A DNA stretch of 16,998 nt from Draconibacterium sp. (GCA_027011835.1 JALUZN010000500.1:1-16998); one strand, 5' to 3'. Counted from the stretch's first letter, positions 1 through 8,054 are shown. The notes: a model not told the origin generated them from the letters alone. Numbers and translations: made by a program.

Positions 1-230
1 ATAATGATAATAATAAATGTAAGTATAAACGAAACAGTATTTAGATGTTCCCATTTCCAGTCGAAGTTTTCGATTAAAAAGTTGGAGGTGATATACGAAA
101 ATTCAATGGCACCCCAAATTCCCAAAACCAGTGCTGCCAACGATGCTAATTCAACAATAAGACCTTTTCGGAACCCGGCAATTGCCGTTAATGCAAGTAG
201 TATTCCCAAAACAATATCAATGTAATTCAT
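1..230 (-). CDS. CvpA-family membrane protein, N-terminal part (runs off the left edge)
   Basis: The minus strand has an ATG at 230-228 and stays open to the window edge for 76 codons, so only the N-terminus is visible. The protein begins MNYIDIVLGILLAL, followed by a GFRKGLI-type turn and a second hydrophobic stretch (about residues 28-42). A third hydrophobic run begins near residue 66. This helix, basic turn, helix start is typical of CvpA (colicin V production) inner-membrane proteins, which are around 160-180 aa in this phylum. Family members are linked to envelope homeostasis, but no reaction is established. It is divergent from the GH3 gene with a 117-bp spacer. The family call rests on the N-terminal pattern only. 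Confidence 0.78.
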   Translation of the reverse strand, partial: MNYIDIVLGILLALTAIAGFRKGLIVELASLAALVLGIWGAIEFSYITSNFLIENFDWKWEHLNTVSFILTFIIII

Positions 231-315
231 AGTGCAAATTATAGGTTTTCACAAGGGTAAAAATAAACTAAAAAAGAGACAATAAATAATCAAATAAAAT
301 TTATAAATATTTTCA

Positions 316-323
316 TACATTTG
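316..323 (+). promoter_or_regulatory. Candidate Bacteroidota -7 promoter element for the GH3 gene
   Basis: TACATTTG matches the Bacteroidota -7 consensus TAnnTTTG and lies 24 bp before the ATG at 348, giving a short leader. No clear -33 TTG is seen at the usual spacing, so this is a half-match. The same octamer precedes the dapF homologue at 15415. The rest of the 231-347 spacer is AT-rich and shows no other structure. Confidence 0.45.
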
Positions 324-347
324 AAAAATAACCAAATGAATTAACGG

Positions 348-1868
348 ATGCCACTACTCAACTCAGTAATTAAATGGATTAATACAAAACGTAATTATCA
401 GATTCAATATTATAGCGACCATCCCATTGAGATTCAAAACGAAACACTTTTAGAACTGCTAAACTTCGCGAAAAACACAGAATGGGGAAAAAAATATAAC
501 TATTCTGAAATTACATCGATTGAAGAGTTTAAACAGAATATTCCGCTACAGGATTACAACGATATTAAACCACTGGTTGACCGGTTGCGTGCCGGCGAGA
601 AAGATTTGCTCTGGCCGGGCGAAGTAAAATGGTTTGCAAAATCGTCGGGCACCACAAGCGATAAAAGTAAATTTATTCCGGTAACCAACGAGGCACTCGA
701 AGATTGCCATTTGCGGGGTCCAAAAGATGTTTTTGCCCAGTATATAAGCAACCATCCCGACACAAAAATATTAAAAGGTAAATCGTTAACTCTTGGTGGA
801 AGCCACCGGATAAACAACTTTAACAACAATTCGTATTATGGCGATTTGTCGGCTATTATGATTGAGAATGTTCCGTTTTGGACCGATTTTATAAGAACAC
901 CCTCAACCGAAATTGCACTGATTGAAGAGTTTGAAGAGAAAATTGATAAAATTATTGAAACAGCACTCGACCAAAATGTTACCTCATTCTCCGGTGTTCC
1001 TTCGTGGTACCTGGTACTGTTTAAAAAGGTTCTCGAAAAAACCGGTAAAAACAATATTTTTGAGGTATGGCCAAATATCGAGGTTTTTGTGCATGGCGGA
1101 GTAAATTTCGACCCCTATCGCAAGCAATTTCAAAAACTATTCCCGTCGAAACAGATGCACTACATTGAAACCTACAACGCATCGGAAGGTTTTTTTGGAA
1201 TTCAGGACAGTTTATATAGCAACGACATGCTGTTAATGCTCGACTATGGCATTTACTACGAATTTATTCCGATGGACGAATTGGAAAAAGAGAATCCGAA
1301 AACATTATGTTTGTCGGAAGTAGAATTGGACGAAAATTATGCAATTGTAATTTCGACAAACGCAGGATTGTGGCGGTATATTATTGGCGACACAATTAAA
1401 TTCACAAATAAGTTTCCGTTTAAAATTAAAGTTACCGGTCGCACCAAACATTTTATAAATGCTTTTGGCGAAGAGGTAATTATCGACAATGCCGAGCGTG
1501 CTATTCAAATTGCCTGCCACCACTCGCATGCCATTGTAAACGAATACACAGCCGGTCCAATTTTTATGGGCGACAACCAAAAAGGTGCACACCAGTGGAT
1601 TATTGAATTCGAAGTTCCACCAAAAGACTTAGAGCATTTTGCCTACATTCTCGATAACTCGTTAAAAACGCTAAACTCTGACTACGAAGCAAAACGACAT
1701 AAAAATCTTGCTTTAGAAAAACCAAAAATAATTTCAGCACCAAAAGGAACATTTTACAACTGGATGAAACAGCGTGGTAAAATTGGTGGACAGAATAAAA
1801 TTCCCCGACTGGCAAATAATAGAAAATATCTCGATGAACTTATGAACATTATTGCTGAGAAAGCTTAA
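348..1868 (+). CDS. GH3 family (auxin-responsive-promoter type) acyl-adenylate/amido-synthetase-like protein
   Basis: This 506-aa protein has the GH3 layout within the ANL-like adenylating superfamily. The ATP/phosphate loop KSSGTTSDKSKFIPVT is at residues 98-113. A YNASEG motif sits near 276-281, equivalent to the plant YxSSE adenine-binding motif. WRYIIGD is at 342-348 (the YRxGD-like motif), followed by GRTKHFINAFGEEV near 364-376, the hinge into the C-terminal domain. Plant GH3 enzymes conjugate amino acids to acyl acids through an acyl-adenylate. The substrate of bacterial homologues is not known, so no reaction is assigned. No signal peptide is seen, so it should be cytosolic. The deoxynucleoside kinase starts 35 bp downstream on the same strand and could be co-transcribed. 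Confidence 0.9.
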   Translation: MPLLNSVIKWINTKRNYQIQYYSDHPIEIQNETLLELLNFAKNTEWGKKYNYSEITSIEEFKQNIPLQDYNDIKPLVDRLRAGEKDLLWPGEVKWFAKSSGTTSDKSKFIPVTNEALEDCHLRGPKDVFAQYISNHPDTKILKGKSLTLGGSHRINNFNNNSYYGDLSAIMIENVPFWTDFIRTPSTEIALIEEFEEKIDKIIETALDQNVTSFSGVPSWYLVLFKKVLEKTGKNNIFEVWPNIEVFVHGGVNFDPYRKQFQKLFPSKQMHYIETYNASEGFFGIQDSLYSNDMLLMLDYGIYYEFIPMDELEKENPKTLCLSEVELDENYAIVISTNAGLWRYIIGDTIKFTNKFPFKIKVTGRTKHFINAFGEEVIIDNAERAIQIACHHSHAIVNEYTAGPIFMGDNQKGAHQWIIEFEVPPKDLEHFAYILDNSLKTLNSDYEAKRHKNLALEKPKIISAPKGTFYNWMKQRGKIGGQNKIPRLANNRKYLDELMNIIAEKA

Positions 1869-1903
1869 TTTTTTATACTTTAGATTTTCAAAATAAATAG
1901 AAT

Positions 1904-2518
1904 ATGCATATTGCAGTAGCAGGAAATATTGGTGCCGGAAAAACAACGTTAAGCGAGCTTTTGGCAAAACATTATAAGTGGACTCCTCATTACGAAGATG
2001 TTGATGAGAATCCCTATTTGAACGACTTTTACAACGACATGCAACGGTGGTCGTTTAATCTTCAAATCTATTTCTTAAACTCGCGTTTTCAACAAATTAT
2101 CGATATCCGAAAGTCGGGAAAGACAATCATTCAGGACAGAACAATTTACGAAGATGCCGAAATTTTTGCACCCAATTTGCACAGCATGGGATTGATGAGC
2201 ACACGCGACTTTAACAACTATAAAACGCTGTTCGATTTAATGGTAAGTTTAATTCAACCACCCGATTTGTTAATTTATCTTAGAGCAACTGTGCCAACGT
2301 TGGTAAATCAAATTCAGAAGCGCGGGCGCGAATACGAAAGTTCTATCCGGATAGATTATCTGAAACAGTTAAACGAACGTTACGACAAATGGATTGATAA
2401 TTATAAAATGGGAAAGGTTCTGATTATCGATGTCGATAATATCGATTTTATTTCGAATCCCGAAGATTTAAGTTTAATTATCGATAAAATTGATGCTCAA
2501 ATTCACGGGCTGTTTTAA
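1904..2518 (+). CDS. Deoxynucleoside kinase (dNK/dCK-dGK family)
   Basis: This 204-aa protein would phosphorylate deoxynucleosides to their monophosphates for nucleotide salvage in the cytosol. The P-loop GNIGAGKT is at residues 7-14. EDVDENPYL (31-39) is the substrate-binding segment. Residues around W49, F51 and Q54 (RWSFNLQIYFL) match the nucleoside pocket. The DRT motif at 78-80 (QDRTIYEDAEIF) corresponds to the family's DRS/ERS signature. The lid region holds the arginine-rich run QKRGREYES. Length is usual for a stand-alone bacterial dNK. Exact base preference cannot be read from sequence. It follows the GH3 gene by 35 bp and ends 16 bp before the terminator hairpin at 2534-2572. Confidence 0.92.
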   Translation: MHIAVAGNIGAGKTTLSELLAKHYKWTPHYEDVDENPYLNDFYNDMQRWSFNLQIYFLNSRFQQIIDIRKSGKTIIQDRTIYEDAEIFAPNLHSMGLMSTRDFNNYKTLFDLMVSLIQPPDLLIYLRATVPTLVNQIQKRGREYESSIRIDYLKQLNERYDKWIDNYKMGKVLIIDVDNIDFISNPEDLSLIIDKIDAQIHGLF

Positions 2519-2533
2519 TTAAACTAAGCTGAT

Positions 2534-2572
2534 AAAAAATGCCAAAAACATCTTTTGTTTTTGGCATTTTTT
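2534..2572. terminator. Bidirectional intrinsic terminator between convergent genes
   Basis: A perfect 17-bp inverted repeat (2534-2550 with 2556-2572) has a core of TGCCAAAAACA paired to TGTTTTTGGCA around a 5-nt loop TCTTT. It is flanked by A-runs on the left and T-runs on the right, so it has U-tracts in either direction. It sits 16 bp after the deoxynucleoside kinase stop and 17 bp before the end of the convergent kinase gene, so it can serve both. Confidence 0.9.
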
Positions 2573-2588
2573 TAAAATGAATTGTACG

Positions 2589-3587
2589 CTATCCAACAAT
2601 ACTCCGAATCTGTTGTTGAATTTCGGGCCACTGCTCGTCGGGTAAATTTGCGCCCATAATTTCAACTACTTTCCCCGAAACTAATGCGGCAATTTTCCCA
2701 CAGGTTTCCAAATTGTATCCGTTTGTTAATCCGTAAAAAAATCCGGCTGCATAACTGTCGCCGGCGCCGGTGGTATCGAGTGCTTTTGCTTTTATTGTGC
2801 CAACTTTTACAACTTCGTTGCCCCGTTTTATTAGCGAACCCTCTTTCCCAACCTTTACAATGGCCAGCTCGCAAAGTTTTGCAATTTCGTGTAGCGCTTC
2901 CTCGGGCTCTTTCCCGGTAAAACTTTTTGCTTCTTCTTCGTTTGCAAAAACAATATCTACATGGTTTTTAATTAAATCTTTCAGAAAATCGAGATTGGCT
3001 TCAACCACATTAAAACTTGCTAAATCAATCGCCACTTTCAATCCTTTGGCCTTTGCCATTTCAACTCCTGTTTTAATCAGGTCGTGGTTAAAAACCAGAT
3101 ATCCTTCCATATAACAGTAATCGTATCCATCGAATAAATCGGAACTAAAATCGGTCGAACTCAGTTCGGCTGCAGCGCCCAAATAGGTTGCCATTGTCCG
3201 TTCCGAGTCGGGACTAACAAGCCCCATAACGCGCCCGGTATCTTTTTCGCTGTAATGTAAATGTGTGCGAATTCCTTTCCTTTCGAAATCGGATTTAAAA
3301 AGGTCGCCCAATTTATCGTTTCCTATTTTGCCAAGATAGCCTCCATTTCCGCCCAAACTTGCCAGCGACCGCATTGTGTTTGCCACCGACCCGCCAGTTG
3401 ACAACTCGCTCTTTTCCGAAAAAGTAGCGTCGTAAATTTTTTGCGAAAGTTCGGTGTCTACCAAAGTCATGCTTCCACGTGGCAGCCCGAATTTTTCGAG
3501 AATGCTATCATCTTTTAAAACCGAGATTACATCAACTAAAGCGTTTCCAACACCTAAGACTGCGGGTAATTTTGTATTAATATCCAT
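2589..3587 (-). CDS. PfkB-family carbohydrate kinase, adenosine-kinase-like
   Basis: This 332-aa ribokinase/PfkB-fold kinase has GVGNALVDV near residues 12-20, the N-terminal substrate-binding strand. GGSVANT at 65-71 is the first PfkB signature region. DTTGAGDSYAAGFF at 271-284 is the second signature, with Asp277 as the expected catalytic base and the GAG anion hole. The N-terminal pattern and length resemble the adenosine-kinase branch common in Bacteroidota, but ribokinase or inosine/guanosine kinase activity cannot be excluded. No signal peptide is seen, so it should be cytosolic. It is convergent with the deoxynucleoside kinase, which loosely fits nucleoside salvage. The start is the ATG at 3587-3585. 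A TAnnTTTG match lies upstream at 3634-3641. Confidence 0.88.
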   Translation of the reverse strand: MDINTKLPAVLGVGNALVDVISVLKDDSILEKFGLPRGSMTLVDTELSQKIYDATFSEKSELSTGGSVANTMRSLASLGGNGGYLGKIGNDKLGDLFKSDFERKGIRTHLHYSEKDTGRVMGLVSPDSERTMATYLGAAAELSSTDFSSDLFDGYDYCYMEGYLVFNHDLIKTGVEMAKAKGLKVAIDLASFNVVEANLDFLKDLIKNHVDIVFANEEEAKSFTGKEPEEALHEIAKLCELAIVKVGKEGSLIKRGNEVVKVGTIKAKALDTTGAGDSYAAGFFYGLTNGYNLETCGKIAALVSGKVVEIMGANLPDEQWPEIQQQIRSIVG

Positions 3588-3633
3588 TGTATAAAATCTT
3601 TCTTTTTTTTAGGAATAATTTCCTGTGAGACGA

Positions 3634-3641
3634 CAAAAGTA
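3634..3641 (-). promoter_or_regulatory. Candidate -7 promoter element for the PfkB kinase gene
   Basis: On the minus strand TACTTTTG matches TAnnTTTG and lies 46 bp before the ATG at 3587. A TTG occurs 15 bp upstream (3657-3659), shorter than the roughly 19-21 bp spacing expected of the -33/-7 pair, so support is partial. Confidence 0.4.
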
Positions 3642-3672
3642 AAAAAAAGGTTCGAACAATTATTTCTGCTTT

Positions 3673-3765
3673 TTACCCGTTTTGTGATGAGTAAACTTTT
3701 CTCTTTTTTAACAAAAACTCAATTCCGCTAAGGGCAAAAAGAACGAGCATAATTCCGATGCACAT
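3673..3765 (-). CDS. Possible 30-aa single-span membrane peptide
   Basis: Between the AraC regulator and the PfkB kinase the minus strand holds ATG...TAA for 30 residues. A hydrophobic stretch (residues 3-15, IGIMLVLFALSGI) is followed by FLLKKRK and a polar tail. This looks like one transmembrane helix with a positive-inside flank. It starts 33 bp downstream of the regulator stop on the same strand. It could instead be a decayed C-terminal fragment of a membrane protein, because the open frame extends only four codons (PFVQ) upstream of the ATG before a stop. No ribosome-binding site or homologue is recognised. Low confidence. Confidence 0.25.
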   Translation of the reverse strand: MCIGIMLVLFALSGIEFLLKKRKVYSSQNG

Positions 3766-3798
3766 CTGGACGAAAGGCTATTTGGTTTGAGTATAAAT

Positions 3799-4656
3799 CT
3801 ATTTCTTATGAAACTCAAAAAAATAATTTGAAGGAGTAAATCCGGTATGTTTTTTAAACGTACGGTTAAAATTCGACAAATTATTAAAGCCACTCTCGAA
3901 ACAGACTTGCGAAACCGACATTCTCCCTTCAATAATTAATCGGCAGGCATAACTTATTCGCATGTCGTTTACAAATTCGGAAAGCGATTTGCCCGATTTC
4001 TGCTTAAAAAATCGGCAAAATGCCGAAGGATGCATATTGGCAATCTCGGCTACTTTCTTTAACTCTATTTTTTTTAGATAACCGGAATTTAAATAGTGCA
4101 TTGTTTTTATTAACCGATTGCTTGTAAAGTCGTGATTCTCTGTCTGATAAAGTTCTCCGGCAAGTAGTTTGTATTTTCTGACCTTTGCAAGTGTTTGCAA
4201 AATGTTCAGCAGCGAAATAGTGCGTTTAAACCCTTTCTCTTTTGTGAGTTTAAATAGTTTTGCCCTTATTTTTACCGAAAATGATTTGTTAAACCTTATT
4301 CCTCGCAACGAACGTTCGAGGAGCTCGCGTATTAAATGAAACTCGGGGTATGAAGAAATTGCCTCCTTGAAAAAATCATTCGAAAACTGAACAACAATAT
4401 ATTCAACTCCCGAAAACTTGTTGTTTTCTCCACTCTTCCAGTAATGTGGTAAATTTGAACCCAGCAATACCAAATCGTTCGAGCTGAAAGTTTCGATACT
4501 GTCGGCAACAAAACTTGTACCTTCTCCTTTAATTACAAAAAGAAGCTCGTATTCGGAATGGAAATGCCACGGGTAGGTAAACGATGGTTTTTTTTGCCAT
4601 TTTACTTTAACAGCTGCACGCCCGGGGAAATCAATATGTTCGTGCATTATTCTCAT
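3799..4656 (-). CDS. AraC-family transcriptional regulator with N-terminal cupin
   Basis: The N-terminal half is a cupin-like effector domain, with motifs WHFHSEYELLFVIKGEG and LVLLGSNLPHYW typical of sugar-responsive Bacteroidota AraC proteins. The C-terminal third carries two helix-turn-helix motifs: KKVAEIANMHPSAFCRFFKQKSGKSLSEFV, then the signature region SVSQVCFESGFNNLSNFNRTFKKHTGFTPSNY. The frame is open upstream to a TTG at 4674, but ATG at 4656 (protein MRIMHEHIDFPGR..., 285 aa) is preferred. A further ATG lies three codons later. It is divergently transcribed from the UroD-led gene run across about 157 bp, the classic arrangement of a local regulator. A role controlling the downstream catabolic genes is inferred from that position. 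The inducer is unknown. Confidence 0.9.
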   Translation of the reverse strand: MRIMHEHIDFPGRAAVKVKWQKKPSFTYPWHFHSEYELLFVIKGEGTSFVADSIETFSSNDLVLLGSNLPHYWKSGENNKFSGVEYIVVQFSNDFFKEAISSYPEFHLIRELLERSLRGIRFNKSFSVKIRAKLFKLTKEKGFKRTISLLNILQTLAKVRKYKLLAGELYQTENHDFTSNRLIKTMHYLNSGYLKKIELKKVAEIANMHPSAFCRFFKQKSGKSLSEFVNDMRISYACRLIIEGRMSVSQVCFESGFNNLSNFNRTFKKHTGFTPSNYFFEFHKK

Positions 4657-4727
4657 ACTCACATCGTTTTGCAATCGCTTAATTGCGCAAGGTTGTCAAT
4701 TTATTAAAATAACAAAGTAAAGAAATG

Positions 4728-4735
4728 CAAATATA
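4728..4735 (-). promoter_or_regulatory. Candidate -7 element for the AraC regulator
   Basis: TATATTTG on the minus strand fits TAnnTTTG and lies about 70 bp upstream of the proposed ATG at 4656. The nearest upstream TTG on that strand is only 13 bp away, so the -33 partner is not convincing. Confidence 0.3.
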
Positions 4736-4783
4736 ATATAAATGATTGCAAAAGTAATACTGTTTTCTTATTGATAATAGGTA

Positions 4784-4791
4784 TAAGTTTG
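4784..4791 (+). promoter_or_regulatory. Candidate -7 promoter element for the UroD-led gene run
   Basis: TAAGTTTG exactly fits TAnnTTTG and lies 22 bp before the ATG at 4814, implying a leader of roughly 15 nt. The region about 20 bp upstream has a T-run (TGTTTTC, 4761-4767) but no clean TTG. It sits in the divergent spacer shared with the AraC regulator, where an operator would be expected. Confidence 0.45.
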
Positions 4792-4813
4792 TAAGAGTTA
4801 AAGAATTGGAATT

Positions 4814-5857
4814 ATGACAAACGAACAGTGGGAACTGCTTTTAGCAGCCAGTAAAGGCGAAGATATAAATAAACCGGTTACAGCTTTTATCTCAGATAGC
4901 CCGTGGATTCCCGGATGGGCAGGAATATCAACACTTCAATATTATTCTTCGGAAGAGATATGGTTTCAGGCAAATAAAAAGATGGTTGAAACGTTTCCCG
5001 ATACAATTTTTATTCCCGGGTTTTGGTCGGAATTTGGAATGTGTACCGAGCCTTCTGCATTTGGGGCAAAACTTATTTGGAACGAGTACAGTTTGCCGCA
5101 CGCCAACAAAATATTTGCCGATATTTCGGAAGCGGGGAAACTGAATATTCCCAATCCGAAAACCGACGGGCTTTTACCATTTATTGTTCAACGTCTGCTC
5201 AATTATCAGCAGCCAATGCGGGAAATGGGGCACGAAGTTAAATTTGCAATTGCACGCGGCCCGCTAAATATTGCATCGTTTTTAATGGGAACCACAGAAC
5301 TGATGATGGGATTTATGATGGATCCGGAAAACAGCAATAAATTACTTGAAACGATTACACAATTCACAATAAATTGGATTGAATACCAAAAAGAGTTGTT
5401 TCCAAGTATTGAGGGAATTATGCTGCTCGACGATATTGTTGGTTTTGTTGGCGACGATGAATGTAAAGAGTATGCTGTTCCATACATAAAACGCATTTTT
5501 AATGCTTTCGATTCAAAGTTTAATCTTTTCCATAACGATGCTCCGGGGTTAATTTCGTCGCCCTACCTGAAAGAGATGGGAGTCGATTTGTTCAACTTTA
5601 GTTTCGAGCACACGTTAACCGAAATACGTAATTTGGCAGGGCCCGATGTTGCTCTGCTTGGAAATATTGCCCCACGCGATATTTTGGCGCAGGGCACGCC
5701 CGAACAAGTACGCTCGGAAACCCGTAGAATGGTTAAGGATTTTGGCAATAACAAGCGGGTAATCTGGTCGTGTGGAGGCGGACTACCGCAAGATGTAACC
5801 ACAGAAAATATAAATGCGTTTATCGATACAATTAATAAAGAGGTACCTGAATTATAG
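4814..5857 (+). CDS. Uroporphyrinogen decarboxylase family (UroD/MtaA-like) protein
   Basis: This 347-aa protein has a UroD-type TIM-barrel pattern. FAIARGPLNIASFLMGTTELM (145-165) corresponds to the family's 'GP' strand. IMLLDDIVGFV is at 202-212, FHNDAPGLIS at 239-248, LLGNIAPRDIL at 281-291, and WSCGGGLPQDVTTENINAFI at 318-337. In MtaA/CmuA-type methyltransferases the zinc ligands come from HxC plus a later Cys. Here the first motif reads H240-N-D242, with C320 kept, so a metal site would use His/Asp/Cys. Haem biosynthesis is unlikely given the neighbours. A corrinoid-linked methyltransferase or demethylase-type role is possible but unproven. No export signal is seen. It leads the run, with the DUF6807 gene 32 bp downstream. 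Confidence 0.85.
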   Translation: MTNEQWELLLAASKGEDINKPVTAFISDSPWIPGWAGISTLQYYSSEEIWFQANKKMVETFPDTIFIPGFWSEFGMCTEPSAFGAKLIWNEYSLPHANKIFADISEAGKLNIPNPKTDGLLPFIVQRLLNYQQPMREMGHEVKFAIARGPLNIASFLMGTTELMMGFMMDPENSNKLLETITQFTINWIEYQKELFPSIEGIMLLDDIVGFVGDDECKEYAVPYIKRIFNAFDSKFNLFHNDAPGLISSPYLKEMGVDLFNFSFEHTLTEIRNLAGPDVALLGNIAPRDILAQGTPEQVRSETRRMVKDFGNNKRVIWSCGGGLPQDVTTENINAFIDTINKEVPEL

Positions 5858-5889
5858 CGTTTTCTCAGATAAAATAATAGCTTTTTACG

Positions 5890-7134
5890 ATGAAATATAG
5901 TACTGCTATTCTGTTTCTTTTTTTCTCTCTCACTCTTTTTTCGCAAGAGCCGGTAAAATTTACCGTTCAATTTAACGAGGATAGAATTGATGCTGTAATC
6001 TCGGTTTGTTTAGATGGAGTAAATTATAACACCGACAAAGAAAATTTGGTTTTATACGAAATAACACCAAATGGAGAACAGCTTATTCCATCGCAAATCG
6101 AAAGCGGAAACTTGGCTGTTCTTTGGTTTGTTTTAAATGGTATATCAGAAAAAAACAGTAAAAAAGAGTTTGTACTAAAACATGAGAATATTGAGAAATC
6201 AATCGGTTCGGAAATAGCATTAAAAAAAGATTATAAAGATTTAAGTCTTTTAAAAAATAATAAGCTTATTTTAAAATACCGTTTTGCCACAACTTATCCG
6301 CCCGACGGAGTTAACCCGATTTATAAACGTTCCGGGTATATTCATCCGCTCACTTCTCCCGGAGGCGAGACACTCACACGCATTCAACCTCCCGACCACC
6401 GGCACCATTACGGAATTTGGGGACCATGGACAAAAACACATATCGATGGTCGCGAAGTGGACTTCTGGAATCTTATAAAAGGTGAAGGAACAGTGAAATT
6501 TGCCGGGTTTGTCTCGGAGTACGAAGGAGCCGTTTTCAGCGGTTTTAAGGCCCTGCAACAACATATCGATTTTGGAGCAAAAGGAGCCGACCAAATTGCC
6601 TTGAACGAGATTCTGGATGTACGCGCCTGGAATGTTGGTGAAAAAATTTGGGTGGTCGATTACACAACTTCGTTAAATTGTCCGCTAAAAAACGGAATAT
6701 TGCTCGATGCATATCGATACGGTGGCGGAATTGGTTTTCGCGCAATCGAAAAATGGAACAAAAACAATTGCACGGTTCTTACTTCCGATAATAAAACCCG
6801 TATCGATGCCGACGGTTCGTATGCGCGTTGGTGTATTGTTGAAGGCGAATCGGGAGTAAAAGAGGGACGGTCGGGAATTCTGTTTTTAAGTCACCCTGCA
6901 AACCATATGCACCCCGAACCAATGCGGGTTTGGCCTACAGATGCAAATAACGGTCGTGGCGACATGTATTTCGAATTTGTACCCATTCGTCACAATAACT
7001 GGAAACTTAAGCCGAAAAGAAACTATACATTAAAATACCGAATGATTATTTTTGATGGAAAGATGGATGCAAAAACTGCAGAAATGTACTGGAACAGTTT
7101 TGCTACAAATCCTGAAATTGAGTTTGGGAAATAA
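5890..7134 (+). CDS. Exported DUF6807 (PmoA-family) protein
   Basis: This 414-aa protein has a Sec-type signal peptide (MKYSTAILFLFFSLTLFSQ, cleavage near residue 19). The conserved core is KRSGYIHPLTSPGGE (146-160) followed by the histidine-rich PPDHRHHYGIWGPW (167-180) and DFWNL. That pattern typifies the DUF6807/'PmoA family' proteins of Bacteroidota and Planctomycetes. Despite the name this is not related to particulate methane monooxygenase subunits, and no enzymatic activity is established. The clustered histidines suggest metal or ligand binding (inference). Such proteins are commonly found beside Gfo/Idh oxidoreductases and ThuA proteins, as here. It lies 32 bp after the UroD-family gene. 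A 129-bp repeat-containing spacer follows. Confidence 0.85.
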   Translation: MKYSTAILFLFFSLTLFSQEPVKFTVQFNEDRIDAVISVCLDGVNYNTDKENLVLYEITPNGEQLIPSQIESGNLAVLWFVLNGISEKNSKKEFVLKHENIEKSIGSEIALKKDYKDLSLLKNNKLILKYRFATTYPPDGVNPIYKRSGYIHPLTSPGGETLTRIQPPDHRHHYGIWGPWTKTHIDGREVDFWNLIKGEGTVKFAGFVSEYEGAVFSGFKALQQHIDFGAKGADQIALNEILDVRAWNVGEKIWVVDYTTSLNCPLKNGILLDAYRYGGGIGFRAIEKWNKNNCTVLTSDNKTRIDADGSYARWCIVEGESGVKEGRSGILFLSHPANHMHPEPMRVWPTDANNGRGDMYFEFVPIRHNNWKLKPKRNYTLKYRMIIFDGKMDAKTAEMYWNSFATNPEIEFGK

Positions 7135-7154
7135 TTTATTACTAAATATTATAT

Positions 7155-7263
7155 TATGAAACATTCATGATAAAAGATTTCACACAGAAGCATGATTAAG
7201 TAAAAGCACTAATTCTCTTGTCATGGTTCTTGGTTCTTGTATCTTGAATCTAAATTTTAAACT
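7155..7263 (+). repeat. Repeated leader, copy A, with 7-bp periodic tract
   Basis: The spacer before the ThuA gene resembles the one before the CocE gene. A 24-bp stretch at 7163-7186 (starting ATTCATGATAAAAG, ending TTTCACACA) is identical to 11224-11247. Further matches are GCACTAATT and the final TAAATTTTAAAC just before the start codon. Positions 7214-7255 divide into six heptads: TCTCTTG, TCATGGT, TCTTGGT, TCTTGTA, TCTTGAA, TCTAAAT. No TAnnTTTG promoter motif is seen in the spacer. Confidence 0.75.
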
Positions 7264-8025
7264 ATGAAAAAACTATTTGTATTACTGGTAGTTCTTGTTA
7301 CGGCTTTTGCGTGTACTAATGAGAAAAAAGTTGATGTAAAAGGGAAACATATTCTTATTTACACTAAAAACGGAAAAGGTTATGTACACGAAAACATAGC
7401 CAATAGTGTAAAAGCTATTCAGGAAATTTGCGCAAAAGAGGGTATTTTAACCGATGTGTCGGACGACCCGGCTGTTTTTACCCCCAAAAATTTGGCAAAA
7501 TACGATGCTCTGTTTTTCTCGAACAGCAACAACGAAGGGTTCGATACCGATGCTCAGAAAAAAGCATTTCAGGATTTTTGCAGAAGTGGAAAAGGTTTTG
7601 GAGCACTTCACTCGGCAAATGCCACCGAACGCGAATGGCCGTGGTACTGGCAATTGGTAGGTGGAAAATTTATAAGACATGCACCCTATCAGAAATTTGA
7701 GGTATTGGTTGTCGATGCTAATAATCCATCAACCCAACCACTTCCCAAACGATGGAAAGTTGAAGACGAATGTTATTACTCTTACCAATTAAACCCCGAT
7801 ATTCATGTTTTACTTGCCGCCGACCTGACAACCGTTGAAGACAAAGGAAAAGCCGACTATCCGGGCGATACTTTTTATAATAGTTTTCCACTTTGCTGGT
7901 GCCATAAATTCGAAGGTGGACGACAGTGGTACTCCGCACTCGGACACAGTCCTGAAGTTTATAAAGATGCAACTTTCAGAGCACATATTCGTGGCGGAAT
8001 TCTTTGGATTTTGGGAGTGGATTAG
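7264..8025 (+). CDS. ThuA-domain lipoprotein
   Basis: This 253-aa protein starts with a lipoprotein signal (MKKLFVLLVVLVTAFAC, lipobox AFAC, Cys17), so it should be anchored in the envelope. The remainder is a ThuA-like class-I glutamine-amidotransferase-fold domain. HILIYTKNGKGYVHENI (29-45) is the first strand, YDALFFSNSNN (80-90) follows, GALHSA is near 113-118, and WYWQLVGGKFIRHAPYQ is at 127-143. DECYYSYQ and the C-terminal CHKFEGGRQWYSALGHSPEVY complete it. ThuA was named from rhizobial trehalose utilisation, where ThuA and ThuB (a Gfo/Idh oxidoreductase) act on 3-keto-trehalose. A role on a keto-sugar intermediate is therefore plausible but inferred. The Tat-signal Gfo/Idh gene follows after 164 bp. 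Confidence 0.9.
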   Translation: MKKLFVLLVVLVTAFACTNEKKVDVKGKHILIYTKNGKGYVHENIANSVKAIQEICAKEGILTDVSDDPAVFTPKNLAKYDALFFSNSNNEGFDTDAQKKAFQDFCRSGKGFGALHSANATEREWPWYWQLVGGKFIRHAPYQKFEVLVVDANNPSTQPLPKRWKVEDECYYSYQLNPDIHVLLAADLTTVEDKGKADYPGDTFYNSFPLCWCHKFEGGRQWYSALGHSPEVYKDATFRAHIRGGILWILGVD

Positions 8026-8054
8026 GGAAAAAAGCAACCTGATAAAAGAGTTTA

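Noticed and set aside
4..225. A 73-codon plus-strand open frame at the left edge
   Set aside because: It is the antisense of the CvpA-family reading frame, which has a coherent membrane-protein pattern starting at 230 on the minus strand.
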